Below the pieces are notes generated by a model. That model was given only the letters and a program-made list of their open reading frames with translations, made no database searches and had not been told where the DNA came from. A DNA stretch of 64,000 nucleotides from Clostridium guangxiense (GTDB lineage: Bacteria; Bacillota; Clostridia; Clostridiales; Clostridiaceae), in the NCBI RefSeq assembly GCF_021043395.1, contig NZ_JAJNKE010000009.1, positions 39,453 to 103,452 of the forward strand, written 5' to 3'. Shown in pieces: positions 1 through 9,477 of the stretch. Numbering within the stretch: position 1 is the first letter of the stretch; the number at the start of each line of letters is the position of its first letter. The position numbers and the translations under genes were made by a program.

Positions 1-21
1 ACGAAGGGAAGATCATTAAAA

Positions 22-1239
22 ATGAATACCGGAGATACTGCATTCATGTTTTTATCAACTGTTTTAGTTATGTTAATGACACCTGGCCTTGCACTATTTT
101 ACAGCGGAATGGTCAAAACCAAAAATGTTTTGAGTACAACAATGCATAGTTATTGTTGCATTGCTATCGTTTCTATTCAATGGATACTTGTGGGTTATTC
201 ATTAGCCTTTGGACCTGATGTCTCTCACACAATTGGAAACTTAAATTGGGCTTTTTTAAATAATGTAGGTTTTAAACCCCTTGCAGCATATGCACCTACA
301 ATCCCTCATAACTTATTTATGATGTATCAATTAATGTTCGCAATAATAACACCTGCTTTAATTACCGGAGCATTTGCAGAGAGAATAAAATTCCCTGCCT
401 TCTTAGCCTTTATAGTATTATGGACAACTGTTGTTTATGATCCTGTTGCTCATTGGGTATGGGGAACTGGAGGATGGATAAAAAATTTAGGTGCACTCGA
501 CTTTGCTGGAGGAACTGTAGTGCATGTTTCTTCTGGAATTTCAGGTCTTGTAGCTGCCATTTATATAGGTGGAAGAAAAATAAAAAAAACATCACCAAAC
601 AATCTTCCAATGACTATACTAGGTGCTGGTTTACTATGGTTTGGTTGGTACGGATTTAATGCCGGAAGTGCTTTAGGTTTAAATAATGTTACTATGACAG
701 CATTTATTACAACAAACACTTCTGCAGCTGCTGCAACAATTTCATGGATTACATGTGAATGGATTGTAACCAAAAAAGCTACTGTTTTAGGAGCTGTTAC
801 TGGTGCTGTAGTTGGACTTGTTTCTATAACTCCTGCTGCTGGTTTTGTAACTCCTGCTTCATCTATTGTAATAGGTGCTATTGGAAGTATAATATGCTAC
901 TTTGCAGTGTCATATTTAAAACCTAAGTTCAACTATGATGATGCTTTAGATGCTTTTGGATGTCACGGAATTGGTGGTACATGGGGGAGTATTGCTACTG
1001 GAATATTCGCTACAAAAGCAGTAAATTCTGCTGGTGCTAATGGGCTCCTCTATGGAAATCCTTCATTAGTTTTAACACAATTTATTGCCACTATAGCAAC
1101 TTATGCATATTCTATAGTCATGACTATACTAATACTAAAGGTAGTAAGTCTTGTATTTAAACTTCGTGCAGATGATAATGAAGAAGATCTTGGTCTTGAT
1201 ATTTCAGTACACGGAGAAAAAGGTTATCATATAGCTTGA
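22..1239 (+). CDS. amtB: Ammonium transporter (Amt/MEP/Rh family)
   Basis: This 405-residue integral membrane protein conducts ammonium/ammonia into the cell. It has the family's roughly 11 hydrophobic helices. Key residues are visible: Asp160 in LGALDFAGG, the first pore histidine His168 (GGTVVHVSSG) and the second pore histidine His315 (DAFGCHGIGG). The FGWYGFNAG motif lies near residue 208. The frame is open to the window edge, but AAGGGAAG at positions 4-11 is a suitable ribosome binding site for ATG 22. There is no obvious cleaved signal peptide. A PII gene follows 92 bp downstream on the same strand, the usual amtB-glnK pairing in which PII plugs the channel when nitrogen is plentiful. 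The promoter lies outside the window. Confidence 0.95.
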   Translation: MNTGDTAFMFLSTVLVMLMTPGLALFYSGMVKTKNVLSTTMHSYCCIAIVSIQWILVGYSLAFGPDVSHTIGNLNWAFLNNVGFKPLAAYAPTIPHNLFMMYQLMFAIITPALITGAFAERIKFPAFLAFIVLWTTVVYDPVAHWVWGTGGWIKNLGALDFAGGTVVHVSSGISGLVAAIYIGGRKIKKTSPNNLPMTILGAGLLWFGWYGFNAGSALGLNNVTMTAFITTNTSAAAATISWITCEWIVTKKATVLGAVTGAVVGLVSITPAAGFVTPASSIVIGAIGSIICYFAVSYLKPKFNYDDALDAFGCHGIGGTWGSIATGIFATKAVNSAGANGLLYGNPSLVLTQFIATIATYAYSIVMTILILKVVSLVFKLRADDNEEDLGLDISVHGEKGYHIA

Positions 1240-1266
1240 GATTTTATTTAAATAGTTTATAATAAT

Positions 1267-1304
1267 AGGGAGACAATACTTTTATAATTTATTATTGTTT
1301 CCCT
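1267..1304 (+). terminator. Intercistronic hairpin between amtB and glnK
   Basis: AGGGAGACAATA (1267-1278) pairs with TATTGTTTCCCT (1293-1304) with one G-U pair and a 14-nt loop. No T-run follows, so it looks more like an mRNA processing or stability hairpin, or a partial attenuator, than a full terminator. It could set the amtB:glnK expression ratio; that is inference. Confidence 0.5.
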
Positions 1305-1331
1305 AGTTTAATATAAGGAGTTGAATGTGCC

Positions 1332-1694
1332 ATGGAACACAAAATATCTAAAATTGACATTGTTACTAGACCAGAAAAATTTGATGAACTTAAAAATGAG
1401 CTCAATAAAATAGGTGTTACAGGGATGACTGTAACTAATGTACTTGGCTGTGGCCTTCAAAAGGGTGTTACTGAATATTATAGAGGTAACCCAATTGAAA
1501 TCAATCTTAATCCTAAAATAAAAGTAGAAATTGTTGTATGTGCCGTTCCTGTTGAAAAGGTTGTTGAAGTAGCAAAAAGCGTGCTCAACACAGGAAAAAT
1601 TGGTGACGGAAAAATATTTATATATGATGTAAGTAAGGTAATTAAAATCAGAACAGGCGAAGAAGATTATGATGCACTGCAAGATTATAAATAA
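1332..1694 (+). CDS. glnK: Nitrogen regulatory protein PII
   Basis: The 120-residue product matches the PII trimer family, which senses 2-oxoglutarate and ATP/ADP and binds partners such as AmtB. The T-loop carries the EYYRG motif, with Tyr50 at the position of the classical uridylylation Tyr51. The nucleotide-binding signatures TGKIGDGKIF and KIRTGEED are intact. An AAGGAG site 11 nt upstream supports ATG 1332. Linkage to amtB makes GlnK the best name. Modification of the tyrosine cannot be judged from sequence, because many Firmicutes lack the uridylyltransferase. A large palindromic repeat follows the stop codon. Confidence 0.95.
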   Translation: MEHKISKIDIVTRPEKFDELKNELNKIGVTGMTVTNVLGCGLQKGVTEYYRGNPIEINLNPKIKVEIVVCAVPVEKVVEVAKSVLNTGKIGDGKIFIYDVSKVIKIRTGEEDYDALQDYK

Positions 1695-1700
1695 AGATTA

Positions 1701-1806
1701 TGTTTTAAAAGAATGTTGATAAATATTCATGTCATTAATGGACTCTTATAATTCCCAATTCTAAGAGTTCATTAATTTCAAAGTATACTATCAACATTTT
1801 TAAACA
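1701..1806. repeat. About 105-bp nested palindrome (repeat family D, copy 1)
   Basis: An outer dyad (GTTTTAAAAGAATGTTGATA at 1702-1721 with TATCAACATTTTTAAAC at 1789-1805) encloses an inner 15-bp dyad (ATTAATGGACTCTTA at 1734-1748 with TAAGAGTTCATTAAT at 1762-1776). One half recurs in inverted orientation at 17546-17589. The copy fills the gap between glnK and ygiQ and may end glnK transcription. It could be a short non-autonomous mobile repeat. Confidence 0.65.
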
Positions 1807-1878
1807 TACTTAATAATACTAAAGGAAGCTATATTTTAAATAAATTCTGTATCCTTTGAAGGGAGATTATTTTTTATA

Positions 1879-3741
1879 ATGACAAATACTCGCAGCAAAT
1901 TTTTACCTATAAGTAAAGAAGATTTAAAAGAACAAGGAATCACACAATTGGATTTTATAATTGTTACAGGGGATGCCTATGTTGATCACCCTTCTTTTGG
2001 AACCGCAATAATCGGTAGAACTTTACAACATGAAGGTTTCACCGTTGGAATTATTCCTCAGCCAGACTGGAAAAAAGTTGATGACTTCAAAAGACTTGGT
2101 GAACCAAAATATGCATTTTTAGTAAACTCTGGCAATATAGATTCCATGGTAAATCATTATACTGCCGCAAAAAAAAGAAGACATGATGACTTATATTCAC
2201 CTGGTGGGAAGGGTAATTCAAGACCTGATAGAGCTGTTATAGTTTATTGCAATAGAGTAAGAGAGGCATTCAAAAACATACCTATAGTAATAGGTGGTGT
2301 AGAAGCAAGCTTAAGGCGTTTTGCACATTATGACTATTGGGAGGATAAAGTAAGAAGAAGCGTTTTAATTGATTCTAAAGCAGATTTACTTTCATATGGT
2401 ATGGGTGAAAAATCCATAGTTCAGATTGCAAACTTATTTAAATACGGTGAAGACGTACACAAAATGAATAATATAAAAGGAACTGTATATATTTCAAAAG
2501 ATATATCAAATTTAAGTAATTATGTCGAACTCCCAAGCTTTGAAGAAGTAGCTTCTGATAAAAGAAAATATGCTGAAAGTTTTAAACTTGAAGCAAGAGA
2601 GCAGGATTCAATAAACGGCAAAACTTTGGTACAAAAATATGGAGATAGATATATAGTGCAAAATCCTCCTTCAATACCACTTACAGAGGAAGAAATGGAT
2701 ATAGTATATAATCTTCCTTATGTAAGAACTTACCATCCTATATACGAAAAAGATGGTGGAATTCCTGCTCTTAAGGAAGTTAAATTTTCAATAACTAGTC
2801 ATAGAGGGTGTTTCGGTGCATGCTCGTTTTGCGCAATAACTTTCCATCAGGGAAGAACTATACAACATAGGTCTCAGAACTCAATAATAAATGAAGCTAA
2901 GGTGCTTACTGGTTTAAATGATTTTAAAGGATATATACATGATGTTGGCGGTCCTACTGCAAACTTTAGGCATACTTCTTGTGAACTTCAAAAGACGAGA
3001 GGCGTATGTAAAAACCGTCAGTGCCTTTTCCCAACACCATGTAAAAATTTAAAAGTGGATCATAGTGAATACTTAGATTTATTAAGAAAACTCAGAAAAC
3101 TTCCAAAAATAAAAAAGGTTTTTATACGTTCCGGAATAAGATACGATTACCTTATATATGATAAAAACCCTGAATTTTTTGAGGAACTTTGTAAATTCCA
3201 TGTTAGTGGTCAACTTAAGGTTGCTCCTGAGCATGTAAGCGATAAGGTATTAGCACAAATGGGCAAGCCAGGTAAGAATGTATACGATAGGTTTGTAAAA
3301 AAGTTCTTTGAGATTAACAAAGAAATAAACAAAAAACAATATCTTGTTCCTTATATGATATCAAGCCATCCTGGAAGTGACTTAAGTTCTGCTATACAAT
3401 TAGCTGAATATATAAAAAAAATGGGATATATGCCTGAACAAGTCCAGGATTTTTATCCTACACCGGGTAGTTTATCTACTACAATGTATTATACTGGCAT
3501 CAATCCTTTAACAGGGACTAAAGTATATGTCCCTAAAAAACAGCATGAAAAAAATATTCAAAGAGCTCTACTTCAATTTTCAAAACCGGAAAATTACAAT
3601 TTAGTTAGGGAAGCTCTTGTAACAGCTCATAGAGAGGATTTAATAGGAAATGGTCCTAAGTGTCTAATTCCAGAAAGACCTCTTAAGTTAAAAAGAAATA
3701 AAAACAATAGAAACAAAAAACTAAAAAGGCCTAAAATTTAG
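1879..3741 (+). CDS. ygiQ: YgiQ-family radical SAM protein
   Basis: This 620-residue protein belongs to the UPF0313/YgiQ radical SAM family, whose substrate is not established. The iron-sulfur motif is C-x3-C-x2-C at Cys311, Cys315 and Cys318 ([10 protein letters not shown]), inside the central radical SAM domain. The N-terminal domain resembles a cobalamin-binding-like fold, and the C-terminal region contains HPGSD and a [14 protein letters not shown] segment typical of the family. AAGGGAG upstream supports the ATG. The last codons run into a convergent terminator palindrome, so the C-terminus reads KLKRPKI. The gene overlaps the convergent gene by 11 bp. It appears to be a single transcription unit. 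Confidence 0.9.
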   Translation: MTNTRSKFLPISKEDLKEQGITQLDFIIVTGDAYVDHPSFGTAIIGRTLQHEGFTVGIIPQPDWKKVDDFKRLGEPKYAFLVNSGNIDSMVNHYTAAKKRRHDDLYSPGGKGNSRPDRAVIVYCNRVREAFKNIPIVIGGVEASLRRFAHYDYWEDKVRRSVLIDSKADLLSYGMGEKSIVQIANLFKYGEDVHKMNNIKGTVYISKDISNLSNYVELPSFEEVASDKRKYAESFKLEAREQDSINGKTLVQKYGDRYIVQNPPSIPLTEEEMDIVYNLPYVRTYHPIYEKDGGIPALKEVKFSITSHRGCFGACSFCAITFHQGRTIQHRSQNSIINEAKVLTGLNDFKGYIHDVGGPTANFRHTSCELQKTRGVCKNRQCLFPTPCKNLKVDHSEYLDLLRKLRKLPKIKKVFIRSGIRYDYLIYDKNPEFFEELCKFHVSGQLKVAPEHVSDKVLAQMGKPGKNVYDRFVKKFFEINKEINKKQYLVPYMISSHPGSDLSSAIQLAEYIKKMGYMPEQVQDFYPTPGSLSTTMYYTGINPLTGTKVYVPKKQHEKNIQRALLQFSKPENYNLVREALVTAHREDLIGNGPKCLIPERPLKLKRNKNNRNKKLKRPKI

Positions 3742-3758
3742 GTCTTTTTAGTTTTTTA
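3713..3758. terminator. Bidirectional terminator overlapping two stop codons
   Basis: The arms AACTAAAAAGGCCTAAA and TTTAGGTCTTTTTAGTT form a strong stem followed by T-rich sequence on both strands. It lies across the ends of ygiQ and the convergent gene, and both reading frames are translated through it. Confidence 0.85.
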
Positions 3759-4414
3759 TTTGGCTTCGTTTTAAATAGTGAAATTGCATAATCCAAACAC
3801 AGAAGGCATATGAGTTCTCCGAGCAAATATTCAGGCATAGCCTTTGTTCCTACTAAAAGTATAATTTTTTCAACAAAAGAAGCTAAAAGCGATACCATTA
3901 CTATGCTTATTCCTTTTTTATTTACATAACTTTTCCCAATGCAAAAGCCGCAAAACGTTATAAGTAAAATATTTATCATTGTGTATATAGCTAGTACATA
4001 TTCACGATAATTCATAAAACTAATTACATACCCAAATCCATAATTTGAAGCAGGTATTATAGTAGGTGTCATTCTTAAAGCTACATAAAAATATAAGCTT
4101 ATAAATAAAACTATAGCAGCAAATAAGTATGCTATGTTAAACTTTTTATTCCTCATAAATATAAATACCAAAAGCAAACTTAAAGATGGTATGCATACAA
4201 AATTAAGTAACACAAAATACTTTATAAACTGTATATAATATACTCTTTTTAGAATAAACAGTGCTGCCAATGAAAAATATCTCAGCAGAAGAGCACCTAA
4301 AATAAATATGCATATAATTTTTATTTTAGTAGGACACTTGAAGCTTCTTTTTAAAAGCAAAATTCCTAAATAAGTAACAAGCAATAACAAAAATAAATAA
4401 ATATACTCTATCAA
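3731..4414 (-). CDS. Hypothetical multi-pass membrane protein
   Basis: I do not recognise this 227-residue protein. It shows about seven strongly hydrophobic segments, short loops with few charges, and no catalytic motif. It starts at TTG behind GGGGAG at good spacing. Its C-terminus (KKLKRPKF) is encoded by the same palindrome that encodes the YgiQ C-terminus (KKLKRPKI), so those residues are probably not functionally constrained. It lies 50 bp downstream of the lipid kinase gene on the same strand and may be cotranscribed with it. Confidence 0.7.
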   Translation of the reverse strand: MIEYIYLFLLLLVTYLGILLLKRSFKCPTKIKIICIFILGALLLRYFSLAALFILKRVYYIQFIKYFVLLNFVCIPSLSLLLVFIFMRNKKFNIAYLFAAIVLFISLYFYVALRMTPTIIPASNYGFGYVISFMNYREYVLAIYTMINILLITFCGFCIGKSYVNKKGISIVMVSLLASFVEKIILLVGTKAMPEYLLGELICLLCLDYAISLFKTKPNKKLKRPKF

Positions 4415-4464
4415 TATTATTATCTCCCCAAAATGCTATCACTTATTATTACTACATATATTTA

Positions 4465-5352
4465 TCAAATATTCTTTACTCCTAAAATCTTAACGCCACC
4501 TTTTATACATGAAATTTCAACAGGAAAGTCAGGTCCTCTCTCTCCGTCAATATCTGTAACAACATCATCACTGCACTCTATTCTTAAATTATCCGTTTTA
4601 AAATATGTAAGTCCATTTACATCCTCAAGGTGTTCTCCTCTTATCATTTTAATAAGGATATTAAATAAATCCTTTACCATTCCTGCTTCAACTATTATTA
4701 CATCAAGCATACCATCATCAGCGCATGCTTTATAAGCAAATTTAAAATTTCCAGCTGTCTGTCCATTAAACACCAGCATCAATATCATATCGCCATCAAA
4801 TACATTTTCCTTTGATGAAACCTTAATTCTTATTTTCCTAAAATTAGGAAGCTGCTCTATTCCTTTTACATAATAAGCTAGTTTTCCTATAGTATTTTTC
4901 ATATTTATATCTGTTTGCTGAGAAACATTTGTAAAAAGACCTGAACTAGCGACATTTATAAAGTATTTATCATTAATTTTTCCTAAATCTATTTCTTTAG
5001 GTTGACTATCAAGTATCTGCTTGCATGCCCTTTCTATATTTAATGGCATTCCTATAAATTTTGCAAAATCATTTGCAGTACCTGTTGGTAATATCCCTAT
5101 AGGCAAGTTTATATCTAATTTTTTCATGTAATTTACAATATTATCTACAGTACCATCTCCGCCTGCCATTAAGATATATTTATATGTATCATCTATATCC
5201 TCAAATGCCTTTTCAACTGTATTACCCAAAGAAATTCTATATGGTACTATTGTAAGTCCATGTTTTTGATGAATTTTTATTATCTTGTCTATCTTTCCTA
5301 TAATTGTGTTTTCTCCTGAATAAGGATTATATATAAACTTAACTTTATCCAT
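4465..5352 (-). CDS. YegS/BmrU-type diacylglycerol/lipid kinase
   Basis: The 295-residue product has the NAD/diacylglycerol kinase fold. The signature GGDGT is at residues 64-68, followed by the LPTGTANDFAK motif at residues 89-99, which forms the nucleotide-binding site. Proteins of this family phosphorylate diacylglycerol or related lipids with ATP at the membrane surface, recycling diacylglycerol into phosphatidic acid. Length is normal for the family. Substrate cannot be fixed from sequence: DgkB and YegS homologues look alike at this level. It is transcribed leftward, possibly with the downstream membrane protein. Confidence 0.85.
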   Translation of the reverse strand: MDKVKFIYNPYSGENTIIGKIDKIIKIHQKHGLTIVPYRISLGNTVEKAFEDIDDTYKYILMAGGDGTVDNIVNYMKKLDINLPIGILPTGTANDFAKFIGMPLNIERACKQILDSQPKEIDLGKINDKYFINVASSGLFTNVSQQTDINMKNTIGKLAYYVKGIEQLPNFRKIRIKVSSKENVFDGDMILMLVFNGQTAGNFKFAYKACADDGMLDVIIVEAGMVKDLFNILIKMIRGEHLEDVNGLTYFKTDNLRIECSDDVVTDIDGERGPDFPVEISCIKGGVKILGVKNI

Positions 5353-5430
5353 AAGTTTACTCCCCTCGAAACTAAAATTACATTTTGATATGTCATAACA
5401 TATCTTATATATTATATCATTATTTGCATT

Positions 5431-5465
5431 AAATCCACAAGATTTAACATATACCTTGTGGATTT
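5431..5465 (-). terminator. Hairpin downstream of the CBS-domain gene
   Basis: AAATCCACAAG (5431-5441) pairs perfectly with CTTGTGGATTT (5455-5465). It lies 15 bp past the stop of the leftward CBS gene. The T-tail is weak, so termination strength is uncertain. Confidence 0.6.
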
Positions 5466-5480
5466 AACATAAAACTTAAG

Positions 5481-5909
5481 CTACATCTTAGGCGAACATG
5501 GCTCTGAAATCCCACAAAGTGCTTCTCCTGCGCAATGATCAAGCTTCTCCTCCACAGCAAAATCACCTAGTGAAACCATACCAACTAAATTTCCATTCTC
5601 AATAACAGGAAGTCTTCTTATTTGTCTTTCTTTCATAATCCTAGCTGCTTCTCTTACATCCATATCAGGCTCTGCAAATACTGGTGTAGATGTCATAGCA
5701 TTTCTTACAGTTTGCTGTGTCGCATTTTCTCCATCTGCAACAGTTCTAAGTGCTATATCCCTGTCTGTAATAACACCTATAACTTTCTCCTGCTCACAAA
5801 CTGGAATAGCACCAACATCATGCTCTTTCATAAGTTGGGCTGCTCTTTCAACTGTATCACTTGAATTTAAACTCGCTATATCCTTAGTCATTATATCCTT
5901 TATCTTCAT
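5481..5909 (-). CDS. Tandem CBS-domain protein
   Basis: The 142-residue protein is essentially two CBS motifs (about residues 8-55 and 72-122) forming one Bateman module. Typical CBS signatures are visible: VGAIPVCEQEKVIGVITDRDI in the first and IRRLPVIENGNLVGMVSLGDF in the second. Stand-alone proteins of this type (YrpB/CcpN-like neighbours, Hrp1-like) bind adenosine nucleotides and sense energy or redox state; the ligand here is unknown. The C-terminal tail holds three cysteines (CAGEALCGISEPC). GGAGGTG precedes ATG. It appears monocistronic. Confidence 0.85.
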   Translation of the reverse strand: MKIKDIMTKDIASLNSSDTVERAAQLMKEHDVGAIPVCEQEKVIGVITDRDIALRTVADGENATQQTVRNAMTSTPVFAEPDMDVREAARIMKERQIRRLPVIENGNLVGMVSLGDFAVEEKLDHCAGEALCGISEPCSPKM

Positions 5910-5960
5910 AACAACACCTCCACAGATATTTTACCCATGAAAATGCTTTTTATTTATATA

Positions 5961-6665
5961 TTACATACTCCTTTTTGACTTATAATTTTTATAAACAATT
6001 ATTGCTATTGGAGCCACAATTATTATTATTATCAAAGGAGTAAACGATCTTAAGGAAAAACCTCTTTCAAAATTTTTTCCCATAAAAGAATAACAAAGCA
6101 TTTCAGGTATAATTCCTATAATTGTGCCTAAAATAAAATCCCTATATTTCATTGATGTAAGTCCTGCAGCATAACTCAAAGGATCATAAGCAAATACAAA
6201 TGAGAGTCTCATTAGAAGCATAATCATAAAGCCATGTTTCTCAATTCCATTATCAAGCTTCATAACCTTTCCTTTAAGAATCTTATCAACAAATGGTCTT
6301 CCTAATTTTTTGGCAAGAAAAAAAGCAACTGTAGCTGAAAAAAAGCAGCTTATCATACTTAGAAAAAACGCCTTCCACGGTCCAAAAATGCCACCTGCCA
6401 TTATAGACAAAAGAGACGCTGGAACAACAAAAAGTATTGGCTTTAATGAATATATTATTACAAAAACAAGAGCAGCAAATTCACCATAGCTTAATATATA
6501 CCTTTTAATATCCTTAGGTCTAATATGTAATATCCTAAGACCGTTTATTTTATGTGATACTCTAACTGAATAATGTCCTTTAAATCTAAACGTCAAAATA
6601 AGTAGAACAATTATTAAAATTGCAATGCACATATACATTAATATTTTTTTTGCTTTAGAACTCAT
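5961..6665 (-). CDS. TVP38/TMEM64 (DedA-like) membrane protein
   Basis: The 234-residue membrane protein has an N-terminal anchor followed by the VTT/SNARE-associated core: a GGIFGPWKAFFLSMISCFFSA-type segment, then FFLAKKLGRPFV and the LLMRLSFVFAYDPLSYAAGL re-entrant region. Members of this superfamily are implicated in phospholipid scrambling or polyprenyl-phosphate handling. The exact role of the TVP38 clade in clostridia is unknown. GGAGGAAGC precedes ATG. It is probably a single gene. Confidence 0.85.
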   Translation of the reverse strand: MSSKAKKILMYMCIAILIIVLLILTFRFKGHYSVRVSHKINGLRILHIRPKDIKRYILSYGEFAALVFVIIYSLKPILFVVPASLLSIMAGGIFGPWKAFFLSMISCFFSATVAFFLAKKLGRPFVDKILKGKVMKLDNGIEKHGFMIMLLMRLSFVFAYDPLSYAAGLTSMKYRDFILGTIIGIIPEMLCYSFMGKNFERGFSLRSFTPLIIIIIVAPIAIIVYKNYKSKRSM

Positions 6666-6889
6666 TTGCTTCCTCCAAGCTTTATATCATGCTCATAAAT
6701 TATTTTCCAACGAACTTATGATATCATATTTTGTTACATTATTGTATACTTTTTTTATTAAAAACTCATTACAAATTATATAGTAATGTGTTATAATAAT
6801 ATCTGCTATACATCTATGTTATTATATTTATAATAATGAACTATTTTAATGAAACAACTATTATTTAAATTTATTAGGAGTGATTATTT

Positions 6890-7432
6890 ATGACTAAAAG
6901 TTCAGTTGCCAACATCTTTACCTTTAGTAATTTATCATGTGGTTTATTATCACTAACTATGACTTTGGCTGCTGCACCACAAAATAATTCGGAATATTAT
7001 AAATTAGCTTGCGTTTTTATATTACTAGCTGGAATTATAGATAGATATGACGGTAGAGTTGCACGTGCTTTGAAAGTATCAAGTGAGCTTGGCAAGGAAC
7101 TTGATTCATTAGCCGATCTTGTATCTTTTGGTGTTGCCCCATCAATTTTAGCTTACAATTTGCTCAGCACTAATTTAGATTTTAAATTTGTAAGTTATAT
7201 TTTACTTTTGATATTTCCTATATCAGGTGCATACAGATTGGCTAGATATAATTTATCAACTTTCGATGGTAATTTTAGAGGTATTCCTATTACTGCTGCC
7301 GGGATGTTTATGGCTTTATACTTTTTAATTTTACTTTCGTTAAACGTGTCTTTTAATCCTATTTTAACAATTATACTTATGCTTTTACTTTCTTACTTAA
7401 TGGTAAGTAAAATAAAAATTAAAAAGTTCTAA
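6890..7432 (+). CDS. pssA: CDP-diacylglycerol--serine O-phosphatidyltransferase
   Basis: The 180-residue membrane enzyme makes phosphatidylserine from CDP-diacylglycerol and serine, the entry to phosphatidylethanolamine synthesis. The CDP-alcohol phosphotransferase signature D-G-x2-A-R-x8-G-x3-D-x3-D is complete at residues 54-76, with the upstream Asp51. Length and hydrophobicity fit the short Firmicute PssA type. AGGAG supports ATG 6890. No psd gene is adjacent. The 90-nt upstream stretch contains TATAAT-like hexamers at 6792 and 6829. Confidence 0.88.
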   Translation: MTKSSVANIFTFSNLSCGLLSLTMTLAAAPQNNSEYYKLACVFILLAGIIDRYDGRVARALKVSSELGKELDSLADLVSFGVAPSILAYNLLSTNLDFKFVSYILLLIFPISGAYRLARYNLSTFDGNFRGIPITAAGMFMALYFLILLSLNVSFNPILTIILMLLLSYLMVSKIKIKKF

Positions 7433-7460
7433 TGATAAAATGTTTTGTTATTACGTATTT

Positions 7461-7492
7461 AAATTCCATATGGTAAATACCATATGGAATTT
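7461..7492. terminator. Terminator after pssA (palindrome)
   Basis: AAATTCCATATGGTA (7461-7475) and TACCATATGGAATTT (7478-7492) are perfect 15-bp arms followed by TTG and T-rich sequence. It can end pssA on the + strand and the convergent gene at 7508 on the - strand. Confidence 0.8.
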
Positions 7493-7507
7493 TTGTTTAT
7501 GATATAA

Positions 7508-7861
7508 TTAAAGAGGTGGAGGCTTTTGATTATCTCCTTTAGCCATTAACTCTTCTTCTATTTGAGATAGCACAAATTCTTTATTTAGTTTACACTCCAT
7601 AACACTTGCTTTTATTTTACAGTAGTTAATATAATCAATTTCATAACATTCCATAGTTTTAAGCAATTCATCAATTATATCTCCTAATTTATTTACTCTT
7701 TGTATTGCCTTTTTAACATCATGTTTTGTTGCAGGTGTAATTTGATTTAATTCTGAAGCTCCTCCTATTAAAAGCCTGTATGAGCTAACACAATTAGTAA
7801 GTAAGCCAGATAAATTATTTAAATCACAATAGTAATCTTCTATTATCTTTCTTTTACACAT
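7508..7861 (-). CDS. Hypothetical small helical protein
   Basis: I do not recognise this 117-residue, mostly helical, soluble protein. It contains several cysteines (positions 2, 12, 23, 71, 80 and 89, approximately) and ends in a proline-rich tail (KPPPL). It starts 26 bp after the sdaAA stop on the same strand behind GGTAGGTG, so it may be the last gene of the serine dehydratase operon. No function is proposed. Confidence 0.6.
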   Translation of the reverse strand: MCKRKIIEDYYCDLNNLSGLLTNCVSSYRLLIGGASELNQITPATKHDVKKAIQRVNKLGDIIDELLKTMECYEIDYINYCKIKASVMECKLNKEFVLSQIEEELMAKGDNQKPPPL

Positions 7862-7887
7862 TTTACACCTACCATACCTATTACTCT

Positions 7888-8769
7888 CTATAATTTACTA
7901 TTTTCTAATTGTTTTCGAAGCTTCTCTCCAGTTTTTGTAACTGCGAGACCTCCCATAGCGGTTTCTCTAAGTTCACATGGAAGCTGTTTTCCAACCCTAT
8001 ACATTGCAGCAACACAATCATCAAATGGAATTATGCTCTTAACTCCTCCCATAACTATATCCGCCATTGTAAGTGCACTTACGGCTCCAGCTATGTTTCT
8101 TTTAGCACATGGAACTTCAACCAACCCTGCTATAGGATCACATACAAGCCCAAGCGTATTTTTTATAACCATAGCAGCTGCGTCAAGTGCCATTTCTGGA
8201 GTTCCTCCCATCATCTCAACCACAGCTGCTGCTCCCATAGCTGCTGCAGAACCACATTCAGCTTGGCATCCACCCTCAGCACCTGAAAGAGTAGCATTTT
8301 TAGCAATCAATATCCCAACACCAGAAGCAGTAAATAATGCTCTCACAGCTTCATCGTCATTTTTGTTAAGCTTCTCTCCGGCGGTTATTATTACAGCGGG
8401 AAGTATTCCGGAAGAACCTGCAGTTGGCGCGGCTACAATTTTGCCCATCGCAGCATTTACTTCAGAACATGCTACTGCCCTCGCCATTGCCTTTACAATA
8501 AACTTACCAGTCAATGTTTTTCCACTACTAGCATAATTATTCAACTTAAATCCATTTCCACCCATAAATCCGCTTAAAGATTTAACACTATTTTCTGTGC
8601 CATAATCAGCAGCTTGTTTCATTACCTCTAAGTTTTTACTCATCTTTTTTAATATATTTTCACGAGTGTCTTCCGTCTTTTTAATCTCTTCTCTAATAGT
8701 ATATTCACTTATACTAATATTATGTTTTCTACACTCATTTAACATCTGTACTCCACTATCTGCAAACAT
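7888..8769 (-). CDS. sdaAA: L-serine dehydratase, iron-sulfur-dependent, alpha subunit
   Basis: The alpha subunit carries the [4Fe-4S] active site that deaminates L-serine to pyruvate and ammonia. Cluster-type cysteines are visible in GGCQAECGSAAAMG, in VCDPIAGLVEVPCAKRN and towards the C-terminus (DDCVAAMYR). The AAPTAGSSGILP motif is typical. An upstream GTG is in frame, but GGAG sits 10 nt before the ATG at 8769, which I take as the start (293 aa). It follows sdaAB with essentially no gap, so the two are translationally linked. Confidence 0.93.
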   Translation of the reverse strand: MFADSGVQMLNECRKHNISISEYTIREEIKKTEDTRENILKKMSKNLEVMKQAADYGTENSVKSLSGFMGGNGFKLNNYASSGKTLTGKFIVKAMARAVACSEVNAAMGKIVAAPTAGSSGILPAVIITAGEKLNKNDDEAVRALFTASGVGILIAKNATLSGAEGGCQAECGSAAAMGAAAVVEMMGGTPEMALDAAAMVIKNTLGLVCDPIAGLVEVPCAKRNIAGAVSALTMADIVMGGVKSIIPFDDCVAAMYRVGKQLPCELRETAMGGLAVTKTGEKLRKQLENSKL

Positions 8770-8770
8770 A

Positions 8771-9457
8771 TCATTCACACTCCATAATAGGTTTTATAAA
8801 AATTACATCTTTTACATTTTCCATTTGCTTAACTGAATTAATCAGCCAATCTGGAATTATATTATCCATTTCAAAAATCATTGATGCAGATGAACCTTTA
8901 ATACTCCTATAAACCTTTAAAAATGCTATATTTATATTATTATCATATAACATAGTACTTATTTTTGATATCATTCCAGGAATATCCTTATGATATACTA
9001 TTAGGGTAGGATAATCTCCCGAGAAATCCATACTCTGGTTGTTTATCTCTATTACTTTAATACTTCCACCGCCAATTGAAGAACCCGTTATCTCCATAAT
9101 ACTTTCATCTTTTTTATGAATTATAAACTTAACTGTATTAGGGTGTACATCTCCCAAATCTCCTGGTATAAAGCCAACTTTCAAACCAATCTTTTCTGCC
9201 ACTTCAATTGAATTTCTAAGTCTTTCATCCCATGGATTCATACCCAAAATTCCAGCTACCAGGGCTTTATCTGTACCATGCCCTCTATAAGTTTTTGAAA
9301 ATGATCCATGCAAAATAAATTCAACGCTTTTTATATTTTCTTTTCCACCGGCTATTATCCCGGCTATTTTTCCAAGTCTTGCTGCTCCTGCAGTATGAGA
9401 ACTTGATGGTCCTATCATAACAGGTCCTAAAACATCAAATACGCTATATTCTTTCAC
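8771..9457 (-). CDS. sdaAB: L-serine dehydratase, iron-sulfur-dependent, beta subunit
   Basis: This beta subunit pairs with SdaAA. The N-terminal part contains GPVMIGPSSSHTAGAARLG, the conserved serine dehydratase beta motif, and the C-terminal third (from about residue 145) is an ACT domain likely used for regulation or serine sensing. The GTG at 9457 is preferred because GGTGGTG lies 7 nt upstream; a TTG six codons earlier overlaps that site. It begins 20 bp after the kinase-like gene, giving an operon of three or four genes. Confidence 0.92.
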   Translation of the reverse strand: MKEYSVFDVLGPVMIGPSSSHTAGAARLGKIAGIIAGGKENIKSVEFILHGSFSKTYRGHGTDKALVAGILGMNPWDERLRNSIEVAEKIGLKVGFIPGDLGDVHPNTVKFIIHKKDESIMEITGSSIGGGSIKVIEINNQSMDFSGDYPTLIVYHKDIPGMISKISTMLYDNNINIAFLKVYRSIKGSSASMIFEMDNIIPDWLINSVKQMENVKDVIFIKPIMECE

Positions 9458-9477
9458 ATCACAACACCACCGCAAAT

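Noticed and set aside
8033..8536. 167-codon opposite-strand ORF within sdaAA
   Set aside because: It lies in the complement of a clearly conserved enzyme gene and has no family features.
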